A stretch of 7,453 nucleotides of DNA from an uncultured Erysipelotrichaceae bacterium (GTDB taxonomy: Bacteria; Bacillota_I; Bacilli_A; Erysipelotrichales; Coprobacillaceae), in assembly GCA_945981915.1 (NCBI GenBank), contig CAMFRJ010000046.1, positions 1-7,453 of the forward strand, in the 5' to 3' direction. The notes below the pieces were generated by a model. That model saw only the letters and a program-made list of their open reading frames with translations, did not search any database and was not told where the DNA came from. Of this stretch, positions 1-6,033 are shown in pieces. The translations under genes and the position numbers were made by a program. How positions within the stretch are numbered: the first letter of the stretch is position 1; the number at the start of each line of letters is the position of its first letter.

Positions 1-341
1 GTCTCTTGAATACGTGCAGAATAAACATAAATATCATTTTCATGAATGACACATTTTTTTAATTTGAAATCTCTAACGACTAAATTATATTTTTTATCAA
101 ATAGATAGACATATCCATTATTTTGATATTGTACAAAAGGATGATAAGAAGCGACTTGTTTTAAAACCATATCTTGATTTTTTCTAATCAGATTTTCTAT
201 CTCCTGTAAAGAATAAAGTCGTGAAGTAGAAATCTTCACTTGTCCCTGTTCAATTCTTAGATAACAGTTCTTAATCTTTTTATATTGTATCTCATAAGGG
301 ATGACTTGACCATTTAATGTGATTTCTCTTTGCTCTTTCAT
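1..341 (-). CDS. YgjP/DUF45-type M48-like metal-dependent hydrolase, N-terminal part (truncated by window edge)
   Basis: The 113 visible residues start at an ATG preceded by GAGGA about 9 bases upstream. They match the N-terminal half of the YgjP-like (DUF45) family: a short beta-rich segment ITLNGQVIPYEIQYKKIKN, then a YLRIEQGQVKIST strand pair (the family's 'LRI..dG.v.V.aP' element), then a helix around residues 44-62 and a GYVYLFDKKYNLVV segment like the family's 'yLG..Y.l'. The HExxH zinc site and the rest of the protein lie beyond base 1, so catalytic competence cannot be judged. Family members are usually about 220-250 residues, so roughly half is present. Many family members are annotated as M48-family or SprT-like peptidases, but substrates are mostly unknown. 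The gene diverges from sspI with only 46 bases between starts. A TATAGT (minus strand, 365-370) could be its -10 box, but no convincing -35 is visible. Family call is from recognition of the N-terminal pattern only. Confidence 0.72.
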   Translation of the reverse strand, partial: MKEQREITLNGQVIPYEIQYKKIKNCYLRIEQGQVKISTSRLYSLQEIENLIRKNQDMVLKQVASYHPFVQYQNNGYVYLFDKKYNLVVRDFKLKKCVIHENDIYVYSARIQE

Positions 342-387
342 GTATAAATTCCTCAACTTTGACCACTATAAAAAAGGAGTGATCATA

Positions 388-582
388 ATGGATATAAGAC
401 AAGCTATCTATACAAAATTGCATAACGTTTCTAGTCAAGAACTTAAAGAAATCATTGATGATGGGATTGCTTCAAAAGAAGAAACTATCTTACCTGGATT
501 AGGTGTTCTTTTTGAAGCCTATTATCATTCTTTAAATTCTAAAGATGAATTTGTTACACAATTAAGTCAATTATTGAAATAG
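388..582 (+). CDS. sspI: Small acid-soluble spore protein, SspI family
   Basis: This 64-residue protein closely follows the Bacillus SspI pattern: an N-terminal 'lR.Ai...l.' segment (DIRQAIYTKLHNVSSQELKE), then IxxGIxSxEExxLPGLGVLFE in the centre (residues about 27-46, with the diagnostic LPGLGVLFE), and a short acidic/amphipathic C-terminus. SspI is a minor small acid-soluble protein found in the spore core; in Bacillus subtilis it is made in the forespore under sigma G. The start at 388 is chosen because a strong AAGGAG (374-379) sits 8 bases upstream. A longer in-frame reading from 319 would run through this ribosome binding site and add an unrelated 23-residue extension. A clear forespore promoter was not found; a GTATA/CACTATA pair at 342-370 resembles a sigma F/G promoter but would start transcription inside the ribosome binding site. 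The gene supports a sporulating host. Confidence 0.9.
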   Translation: MDIRQAIYTKLHNVSSQELKEIIDDGIASKEETILPGLGVLFEAYYHSLNSKDEFVTQLSQLLK

Positions 583-603
583 ACTCATCAGAGTCTATTT
601 TTA
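577..603. terminator. Shared bidirectional hairpin between convergent sspI and the membrane-protein gene
   Basis: A perfect 10-bp inverted repeat (AAATAGACTC at 577-586, loop ATCA, GAGTCTATTT at 591-600) is followed by more T residues on the plus strand. The sspI stop (580-582) lies in the left arm and the opposing gene's stop (588-590) begins in the loop, so both reading frames end inside the structure. The U-tract is clearer for plus-strand transcripts (TATTTTTA) than for the minus strand (TATTTCAA), so termination may be stronger for sspI. Confidence 0.8.
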
Positions 604-1040
604 TAAATTTGTTTTATTGATCTTAAGATCATAAAACCAAACATCATGACAATATTATATTGAAAAAGAGCTGGTAATGGAAGATATAATATGAGTATCA
701 ATAAGAAAGCCATCACGATATACAATAACCAATTCACTGAATAATCATGTTCTTTGAACATAAAACGTATCATGGTGTGATGTGTTTCATCATACCAATC
801 TGTGATAATCTTATAGATTTCAAAAATCAAATAATTAAATATCCACAACAATACAAAATACATAGATGTATAAATACTATTAAAGAATATTCTTTGTAAA
901 GCTTTTATGAAAGAAATCTGATAATATGAAGCAATATCTATTCCGAAGGCAAGTAACGTAATCACAAATGTCATGATTCCATTTCTTGCCAGATAGATGA
1001 CCAAAAAATCTTTCTTCATTTTTTTTATATATTCATTCAT
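588..1040 (-). CDS. Small four-helix integral membrane protein of unknown function
   Basis: I do not recognise the family. The 150-residue product is strongly hydrophobic, with probable membrane helices at about residues 13-38, 53-78, 103-125 and 127-140, a lysine-rich N-terminus (KKMKK) and a basic C-terminus (KQIYKNRL), which would place both ends in the cytoplasm by the positive-inside rule. The loop around 80-102 (DWYDETHHTMIRFMFKEHDY) is rich in His and acidic residues. The ATG at 1040 is preferred: AGGTGA lies 5 bases upstream, inside the last codons of the upstream gene, whereas a GTG at 1049 in the same frame would leave only 3 bases after AGAGG. With this start there is a single base between the upstream stop and this start, which implies translational coupling with the 1042-1872 gene. 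It may be that gene's membrane partner, but nothing identifies a transport or enzymatic role. Confidence 0.7.
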   Translation of the reverse strand: MNEYIKKMKKDFLVIYLARNGIMTFVITLLAFGIDIASYYQISFIKALQRIFFNSIYTSMYFVLLWIFNYLIFEIYKIITDWYDETHHTMIRFMFKEHDYSVNWLLYIVMAFLLILILYLPLPALFQYNIVMMFGFMILRSIKQIYKNRL

Positions 1041-1041
1041 C

Positions 1042-1872
1042 TTATTCACCTGCCTCTAATGTAAAATTCATCTTAAATGTATAATTTTCTTTTTCATTAG
1101 AGAGAATAATCACGACACTCAATTTTTTCTTTAATAAAGATCCTCTTTTTTCTTGATCATGTAAATAAGTTTCATAATTTTTATGATTAATATAATCTTT
1201 GGTAGAACCTTTTAATTTTTTAAAAACGATATAATTATTATCATCTTCCTCATCGCCATTTTCATCTTTTAAATAACGATATTCCATAATCAGTTGAGGA
1301 TATTTTTCAATCATTTCCTGATTACTTGTCGTTAAATATCCCAATCTCATAAAATCACTAGAAATGCAGGCATTTTCAATTTTAAATTCTTTATTAAAGC
1401 AATAGATAGCCTGAACTTTTTTCTTTTTGACTTTTTGTTGAAAAACCAAACCCTGGTCTTGACTTCTAATTTCTAATTGAACCTGATCAATACTTTTAAG
1501 ATCTTGTTGATCATCTTTATTTTCCAAAGAATAAGTATAACCATTTCCATAAACGATTTCATAATCGACAGGATAAGCTTTTCCTTCACTTTTTAAGATA
1601 AGAGAGACAGTATATTTTTGTCCGGGTATCATTGTTTCAATATTCTTCAAAGTTAAAATGCCATCTCCACAATGATAATTTGACTGATCCTTATATAATT
1701 CATAATTATCTAACTGACAATGTGTAGAAGATATTGACAATAAATAATCATAATATGTTCTTATACCATATGTTTGAAAATAAAAATTATCATAAAGGAA
1801 CCATAAAGATGTTCCTACGATCATCATACATAAAACTGTGATTAATAAATTTGATTGATGTTTTTTATCCAT
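1042..1872 (-). CDS. Signal-anchored extracytoplasmic protein of unknown function
   Basis: This 276-residue protein is not one I can name. It has a short basic N-terminus, one hydrophobic segment (about residues 9-27, LLITVLCMMIVGTSLWFLY) that would act as an uncleaved membrane anchor, and a long polar, beta-strand-like remainder predicted outside the membrane. The outside part has four cysteines that fall in two sequence-local pairs (C52/C68 and C158/C169), which could form disulphides, and an acidic stretch at 203-212 (DENGDEEDDN). No lipobox, LPxTG sorting motif or catalytic motif is visible. The ATG at 1872 is preferred over a GTG at 1884 because a GGTGA sits 5 bases before the ATG. It is the first gene of a two-gene unit with the four-helix membrane protein that starts one base after its stop, so the two are likely made together and perhaps form one complex. 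Confidence 0.68.
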   Translation of the reverse strand: MDKKHQSNLLITVLCMMIVGTSLWFLYDNFYFQTYGIRTYYDYLLSISSTHCQLDNYELYKDQSNYHCGDGILTLKNIETMIPGQKYTVSLILKSEGKAYPVDYEIVYGNGYTYSLENKDDQQDLKSIDQVQLEIRSQDQGLVFQQKVKKKKVQAIYCFNKEFKIENACISSDFMRLGYLTTSNQEMIEKYPQLIMEYRYLKDENGDEEDDNNYIVFKKLKGSTKDYINHKNYETYLHDQEKRGSLLKKKLSVVIILSNEKENYTFKMNFTLEAGE

Positions 1873-1888
1873 AGTGCTCACCACTTAC

Positions 1889-1916
1889 ATTATACATTTT
1901 TTAGACAACATCTCAA
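1889..1916 (-). promoter_or_regulatory. Candidate sigma-A-type promoter for the 1872-588 membrane gene pair
   Basis: On the minus strand TTGAGA (1916-1911) is separated by 16 bases from TATAAT (1894-1889), a 5/6 and 6/6 match to the housekeeping consensus. A start site about 7 bases after the -10 would leave a leader of only about 10 bases before the ATG at 1872, just enough to hold the GGTGA element. That is unusually short, so the call is tentative. The same intergenic region must also serve the divergent gene at 1976. Confidence 0.5.
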
Positions 1917-1975
1917 ATTAAATCTATGAAAGATCAAAAAATATGATAAACTAAAATAAAGAAATGAGGGATACT

Positions 1976-2674
1976 ATGTCAAATCAATTCACATCCTATA
2001 TTATAGAAGGATATGATGCATTAAAAAGCAATCAAACAAATCATACTATTCAATTATGGCAAAAAGGATATCAGCTATTGTCTGATGAACTGCAAAATGA
2101 AAAGATAAGCTTCTTGCAGCTAGGAAATTTCTTTGGGTTTCAACCATCAATCAGTAAGTGGCTTAAAGACTTTGTTGATCTTTATATGAAAAATCGACAA
2201 TATGATGAAGTCATCTTATTAAGTCAAAACATTTTAGATCTTTTCATAGACAATAAATATGTTCATGATTTTCGTATTTCAATTGGACAAGCACTTTTTT
2301 CTAAAGGAGACATCCAACAAGCTTATCAACATTTTGATCAATTATTAAAAAAATATCCAAATGATCTAGAACTCATTTATGCTTATTTATCATGTTTAAA
2401 AGATGATGATCCAAACAAAGCTAAAGCTATCATTTTAAAATATGTTCCATTAACTTTAGAATACAACAAATCAAGCGAAGCATTATTTAAGCTCTCTAAA
2501 GACATCTTAGAAGCTCTCCATGACACTGATTTGGTCAGACAATATCAAAATGTTAATAAAACACAAAGTGAGTTTGGTAAAAGAAAACCTGTCAGTAAAA
2601 AAGTCACTGTAGGTAGAAATGATCCTTGTCCATGTGGTTCTGGCAAGAAATATAAAAAATGTTGTGGAAGATAG
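1976..2674 (+). CDS. TPR-like protein with C-terminal SEC-C zinc-binding motif
   Basis: The 232-residue product is mostly helical and ends in a textbook SEC-C motif at residues 212-232: [20 protein letters not shown], with zinc ligands C218, C220, C229 and C230. This small zinc-finger-like element is best known at the C-terminus of SecA, where it contacts SecB and ribosomes, and it is reused as a tail on many otherwise unrelated proteins. Residues about 100-130 ([27 protein letters not shown]) read as a tetratricopeptide repeat, and helix pairs before and after it suggest a small TPR-like solenoid. There is no signal peptide, so it is probably cytoplasmic; role unknown, perhaps as a protein- or ribosome-binding adaptor. 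The start at 1976 is chosen over an in-frame ATG at 1964 because GAGG lies 6 bases before it and overlaps the earlier candidate. A TATGAT at 1942-1947 is a possible -10 box without a good -35. The gene is apparently monocistronic, with its own terminator. Confidence 0.85.
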   Translation: MSNQFTSYIIEGYDALKSNQTNHTIQLWQKGYQLLSDELQNEKISFLQLGNFFGFQPSISKWLKDFVDLYMKNRQYDEVILLSQNILDLFIDNKYVHDFRISIGQALFSKGDIQQAYQHFDQLLKKYPNDLELIYAYLSCLKDDDPNKAKAIILKYVPLTLEYNKSSEALFKLSKDILEALHDTDLVRQYQNVNKTQSEFGKRKPVSKKVTVGRNDPCPCGSGKKYKKCCGR

Positions 2675-2692
2675 CCAAGACAATTATCAGAC

Positions 2693-2733
2693 AAAGTTTA
2701 GAAAGTCAAAACCATGACTTTTTAGACTTTTTT
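2693..2733 (+). terminator. Rho-independent terminator after the SEC-C gene
   Basis: The arms at 2693-2708 and 2715-2730 pair over 16 bp, 14 Watson-Crick and two G-U on the plus-strand RNA, with a 6-base loop (AAACCA) and a T-run that ends at 2733. On the minus strand the two G-U pairs become A-C mismatches, so the element is oriented for the upstream plus-strand gene. Confidence 0.85.
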
Positions 2734-2800
2734 CATTTATTATCTTTTATATTTTTCTTTTTAAATAGATATGATATCATGAAAAAATGATAAAAATTGT

Positions 2801-2831
2801 TTGACTAACAGACATAATCATAAAATATAAG
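2801..2831 (+). promoter_or_regulatory. Candidate promoter of the metalloprotease / DUF5131-GNAT operon
   Basis: TTGACT (2801-2806) is a good -35 match; the best following -10 is TATAAG (2826-2831) at a long 19-base spacing, with TAAAAT (2821-2826, 14 bases) as a poorer alternative. A perfect 10-bp palindrome ATGATATCAT lies just upstream (2771-2780). The non-ideal spacer would fit a weak or activator-dependent promoter, but that is inference. Confidence 0.4.
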
Positions 2832-2852
2832 ATATAAAGAAGAGGGCTTATC

Positions 2853-3731
2853 ATGACATCTCGAAAGATTAAAAAAATAATACTGGTATTGTTCCTCTTG
2901 GTATTATCAAGCTGTATTGATCAACCAAGCAAGACACCAGCGACGATTCCACAAAAGACACAATACAAAATGAATCAATATCAAGGTGAATATGGGAGTG
3001 CCGGATTCATAAAAGATCATACTCTCATTGTTTCTATCTATGCAAATGATAAAAATACACAATGGAATTTTGATGATCCAGCACACCAACAAATCAAAAA
3101 ACAAACCTTATCATATTTGTCATTAGCCACAAAATGGATAAAAAAACAGGTCAAACCATATCATATTTCTCCTGAATTTATCTATGATTGGCAAAAGTAT
3201 AATGATTTGTCATTAACTACAACTTTCAATGAAGACATGGTCGTCGATAATATCTCAATGTACTCCTTACAGAAACAATGTATCAAACAATTAGTAGATA
3301 GTCATACATTACAGAAGAAATATCAAGCTGAAAATATCATTTATATGTTTTTCTTTAATACAGACAAAACAAATCCAATTAATCCTTGGTCATTATCCCA
3401 TTCAAACGGAACTGACTTCAATACAGAGATAATAAATATCTTTGTATGTTTTGATGATATCTTGACACCACCTGCATCATATGCTCATGAAATCTTACAT
3501 TGTTTTGGAGCTCCTGATCTCTATTATGAAAATGCCTATATAATGCAAGCATATGTTGATCATTGTCAAGAGATTTGTTCCAACGATATCATGTATGGTG
3601 TTAGCTTTGGTGAAGAAATGATTGACGAATTGAGTGAATTAGATGCCTATTATTTAGGTCTTAAAGATCATTGCCATGAAGTTGAACAATGGCATCTTCA
3701 TCCAAGTGATTATCAAAAAGAGGATAAATAA
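2853..3731 (+). CDS. Lipoprotein with metzincin/M6-like zinc metallopeptidase motif
   Basis: The 292-residue product begins with a lipoprotein signal: basic residues (RKIKK), a hydrophobic core and the lipobox LSSC, placing the lipidated Cys at C21, so the mature protein should sit on the outer face of the membrane. At residues 212-222 it has HEILHCFGAPD, the extended zinc signature HExxHxxGxxD, with H212, H216 and D222 as predicted ligands and E213 as catalytic base. Asp as third ligand is typical of M6 (immune inhibitor A-like, HExxHxxGxPD) and snapalysin-type peptidases. A DIMYG at 245-249 is placed where metzincins carry the Met-turn. The first ~200 residues are not recognised; the region 157-204 has hydrophobic strands expected before the active-site helix. 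The ATG at 2853 has AGAGGG six bases upstream. The DUF5131-GNAT gene begins one base after the stop, so the two are coupled. Peptidase function is inferred from motif; the substrate is unknown, and an inactive or autoprocessing protein cannot be excluded. Confidence 0.8.
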   Translation: MTSRKIKKIILVLFLLVLSSCIDQPSKTPATIPQKTQYKMNQYQGEYGSAGFIKDHTLIVSIYANDKNTQWNFDDPAHQQIKKQTLSYLSLATKWIKKQVKPYHISPEFIYDWQKYNDLSLTTTFNEDMVVDNISMYSLQKQCIKQLVDSHTLQKKYQAENIIYMFFFNTDKTNPINPWSLSHSNGTDFNTEIINIFVCFDDILTPPASYAHEILHCFGAPDLYYENAYIMQAYVDHCQEICSNDIMYGVSFGEEMIDELSELDAYYLGLKDHCHEVEQWHLHPSDYQKEDK

Positions 3732-3732
3732 G

Positions 3733-4962
3733 ATGTCATTTTGGAACCCTTGGAGAGGCTGTCATCGTTATAGTGAAGGATGTTTGCATTGTTATATCCA
3801 TAAAGGTGATTGGAAAAAACATATCGATACAAATCAAATCGTCAAAACAAAGGATTTTTATAAACCTATCGAAAAATTCAAAAATGGAAAATACAAAATG
3901 AAATCATCTCTTGTCTATGTCTGTTTTTCATCTGATTTTTTTATTGAAGAAGCTGATCAATGGAGAGATGAATGTTGGAAAATGATCAAAGAAAGACAAG
4001 ATTGTACATTTCTCTTTCTCACAAAAAGAATTGAACGCTTTTATCAATGTATTCCTTCTAATTGGAACAACGGCTATCCTAATGTCGTTATTGGCTGTAC
4101 GATAGAAAATCAAAAAAATGCTGATCAAAGACTATCATTGTTTAAAAATATGCCTATCATTCATAAAAATATCATTGCACAGCCTTTATTAGAAAATATT
4201 CATATAGAAAGATATTTAGATGATATTGAATTAGTTGTTGCTGGTGGTGAAGCTGATTATCATGCTCGTTTACTTCATTATGATTGGATCCTCAATTTAA
4301 GAAAACAATGTATCAAACACAATGTCAGTTTTGAATTTAGACAATGTGGCAGTCATTTTGTGATGAATGGAAAACATTATCACCTGCCAACAAAAGATCT
4401 CTCTCGCTTAGCCAAAAGAGCCAATATCAACTTTCAAAGGAGACAAGAAATAGAACTGATCTTACCCAATCAAGATTATGCAAAGCAAATCATGAGTTAC
4501 AGAAAAGAGATGTTAGATAATAATGATTGTTTAAATGGTTGTGCAGGCTTAGAAGATTGTCAAAGTTATGAACAATGGCTTAATTTCGAAAATAGATTAA
4601 AACAAAAATATGGACCATCATATGTTCCTTCAACAGTCTATTTAGCCATTGAAAAAAGCAATCGTCAGTTGATTGGTATCATGGAGCTAAGACATGAACT
4701 ATCTCCTGCATTACTACATCATGGCGGTCATATTGGTTATAGTGTTTTACCTAAATTAAGAAAACAAGGTTATGGAAAAATGATGTTACAAGCAATGTTG
4801 CACAAATGTCATGAGCAGCATTTTGATAAAGTTTTACTGACATGTTGTAAAGATAATATCGCTTCTGCTAAGATCATACAGGCAAATGGTGGTATTTTAG
4901 AAGATGAAATTCTTGATGATCATATCATCATTCAAAGATATTGGATCAATTTAAAAAAGTAA
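3733..4962 (+). CDS. DUF5131 (phage Gp37/Gp68, three-Cys-motif) domain fused to a GNAT N-acetyltransferase
   Basis: Two domains can be read in this 409-residue protein. Residues 1 to about 230 match the Gp37/Gp68 (DUF5131) family: the N-terminal WNPWRGCHRYSEGCLHCY with C10, C17 and C20 (C-x6-C-x2-C, the family's GCxxxSxGCxxCY signature), FLFLTKRIER near 93-102, VVIGCTIENQ at 118-127, VVAGGEADYHARL at 168-180 and a C-terminal FEFRQCGSHF at 200-209. The family's biochemistry is not settled; the Cys spacing suggests a metal or Fe-S site. Residues about 238-409 look like a GNAT acetyltransferase: YLAIEKSNRQLIGIMELR strands (303-320), the acyl-CoA-binding R343-K-Q-G-Y-G348 after IGYSVLP, DNIASAKIIQANGG (374-387) and a closing QRYWINL. 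The start at 3733 has GAGG 9 bases upstream; the in-frame extension to 3676 lies inside the lipoprotein gene and is rejected. Its position as second gene of a coupled pair suggests a shared process, but no substrate is indicated. Confidence 0.82.
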   Translation: MSFWNPWRGCHRYSEGCLHCYIHKGDWKKHIDTNQIVKTKDFYKPIEKFKNGKYKMKSSLVYVCFSSDFFIEEADQWRDECWKMIKERQDCTFLFLTKRIERFYQCIPSNWNNGYPNVVIGCTIENQKNADQRLSLFKNMPIIHKNIIAQPLLENIHIERYLDDIELVVAGGEADYHARLLHYDWILNLRKQCIKHNVSFEFRQCGSHFVMNGKHYHLPTKDLSRLAKRANINFQRRQEIELILPNQDYAKQIMSYRKEMLDNNDCLNGCAGLEDCQSYEQWLNFENRLKQKYGPSYVPSTVYLAIEKSNRQLIGIMELRHELSPALLHHGGHIGYSVLPKLRKQGYGKMMLQAMLHKCHEQHFDKVLLTCCKDNIASAKIIQANGGILEDEILDDHIIIQRYWINLKK

Positions 4963-4982
4963 TGGCTAACCATTACTTTTTT
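4953..4982. terminator. Shared bidirectional terminator between DUF5131-GNAT gene and hisC
   Basis: A perfect 13-bp stem (AAAAAAGTAATGG at 4953-4965, loop CTAA, CCATTACTTTTTT at 4970-4982) has a run of six T residues at the 3' side on each strand, so it should terminate transcription in both directions. The plus-strand stop (4960-4962) lies in the left arm and the hisC stop (4966-4968 on the minus strand) lies in the loop. Confidence 0.9.
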
Positions 4983-6033
4983 CATGAATATAATTTTCTA
5001 AAAAGGCAAACAAGCGATCCATTTGTTCATCAGTTCCAATAGTAATTCTTAAATATTGATCAATCCTTGGTTTATTCCAATGACGAACAATGATTCCTAC
5101 TTTTCTAAGTGCTAAAAACAATTCTTCACCATCAATTTGAGGATGTTTGACAAAAACAAAATTTGCATAACTATCAGGAACAATAAATCCTAATTCCTTC
5201 AATTTTGTTTTTGTTCTTTCTCTTGTAGAAATAATCATTTGACATTTCTTTTTCATATCTTGACTATCTAAAACAGAAGCCAAAGCGACTTGTTGTGTAA
5301 TATAATCAATTGGATATGAATTAAATGAATTTTTCACATCATAAAGATGTGAAATAGCTTCTTCACTTCCTAAAGCAACACCTAATCTAGCACCTGCAAA
5401 TGATCTTGATTTAGAAAATGTCTGTATAACAACCAAATTATCATATTTTTTAATAAGTGGTACGCATGTTTCTCCACCAAAATCAATATAAGCTTCATCA
5501 ATGATCACAATGCTATTAGGATTATTTTTTACGACTTCTTCAATGGCTGTTAATCCTAAAAGTAAACCTGTTGGTGCATTAGGATTAGGAAAAATAATTC
5601 CTGAATTAGGTTTTTGATAATCTTTAATATCAATTGTAAAATCTTCTCTTAATGGAACTTGTTCAAATGCCATCTGATAAAGATCACAATAAACAGGATA
5701 AAAAGAATAAGAAATATCAGGAAATAAAATTGGTTCTTTACCATTAAAAAAAGTTAAAAATGATAAAGCCAATACTTCATCAGATCCATTCCCTAAAAAA
5801 ACCTGTTTATCATTTAATCCATGATACTTAGCAAGTGCATGTCTTAAATCTTCACCATCACTATTTGGATATAATTTTAATTTGTCTTCATTTAAGTTTT
5901 GTAAGACTTCTTTGATTTTTTCAGTAGGACCATAAGGATTTTCATTTGTGTTTAATTTAATCATATTGACAATCTTGGGTTGCTCCCCTGCCACATACGG
6001 TTCTACCTGTCTTAATTTATTTTGCCAACTCAT
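4966..6033 (-). CDS. hisC: Histidinol-phosphate aminotransferase (HisC family, PLP fold type I)
   Basis: The 355-residue length and sequence fit HisC throughout. Visible hallmarks are LNTNENPYGP (27-36), YPNSDGEDLRHALAKYHG (55-72), GNGSDEVL (81-88), PNPNAPTG (149-156, N152 near the cofactor), IIDEAYIDF (177-185, D179 to the pyridine N), TFSKSRSFAGARLG (205-218) with the PLP lysine at K208 and phosphate-contacting R216, and YLRITIGT with substrate-carboxylate R329. HisC transfers the amino group from glutamate to imidazole-acetol phosphate in histidine synthesis; in many Firmicutes it also serves aromatic amino acids, and related enzymes (CobD/CobC) use other substrates. No other his gene is in the window, so the physiological substrate is uncertain. 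The ATG overlaps the stop of the HAD gene (ATGA), with a GGAGG at 6041-6045 seven bases upstream, so translation is coupled. The gene ends inside the shared terminator hairpin. Confidence 0.9.
   Translation of the reverse strand: MSWQNKLRQVEPYVAGEQPKIVNMIKLNTNENPYGPTEKIKEVLQNLNEDKLKLYPNSDGEDLRHALAKYHGLNDKQVFLGNGSDEVLALSFLTFFNGKEPILFPDISYSFYPVYCDLYQMAFEQVPLREDFTIDIKDYQKPNSGIIFPNPNAPTGLLLGLTAIEEVVKNNPNSIVIIDEAYIDFGGETCVPLIKKYDNLVVIQTFSKSRSFAGARLGVALGSEEAISHLYDVKNSFNSYPIDYITQQVALASVLDSQDMKKKCQMIISTRERTKTKLKELGFIVPDSYANFVFVKHPQIDGEELFLALRKVGIIVRHWNKPRIDQYLRITIGTDEQMDRLFAFLENYIHEKSNG

Noticed and set aside
319..387. In-frame N-terminal extension of sspI from an upstream ATG
   Set aside because: It overlaps the divergent gene's start, adds 23 residues absent from SspI proteins and runs through the strong ribosome binding site of the ATG at 388.
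2771..2780. Palindrome ATGATATCAT as a possible operator
   Set aside because: A 10-bp AT-rich palindrome is expected by chance in this composition, and no second copy was noticed next to another promoter in the window.
2907..3104. Minus-strand open frame of 65 codons
   Set aside because: It is entirely within the lipoprotein gene, has no ribosome binding site support and resembles random hydrophobic translation of an antisense strand.
3676..3732. In-frame extension of the DUF5131-GNAT protein
   Set aside because: It lies in another frame of the lipoprotein gene; the family's N-terminus begins at MSFWNPW (3733), which has its own ribosome binding site.
3928..4128. Minus-strand open frame of 66 codons
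   Set aside because: It is antisense to the well-supported DUF5131 domain and shows no recognisable domain.
3273..4319. A 17-base direct repeat (3273-3289 and 4303-4319) in the lipoprotein and DUF5131 genes
   Set aside because: Both copies encode the same short KQCIK stretch in an AT-rich codon context; there are no further copies or mobile-element borders, so coincidence is the simplest reading.
3733..4422. Prophage remnant suggested by the phage Gp37/Gp68-like domain
   Set aside because: No integrase, structural or lysis genes, no attachment-site repeats and similar base composition to the neighbours; the family is also common in bacterial chromosomes.
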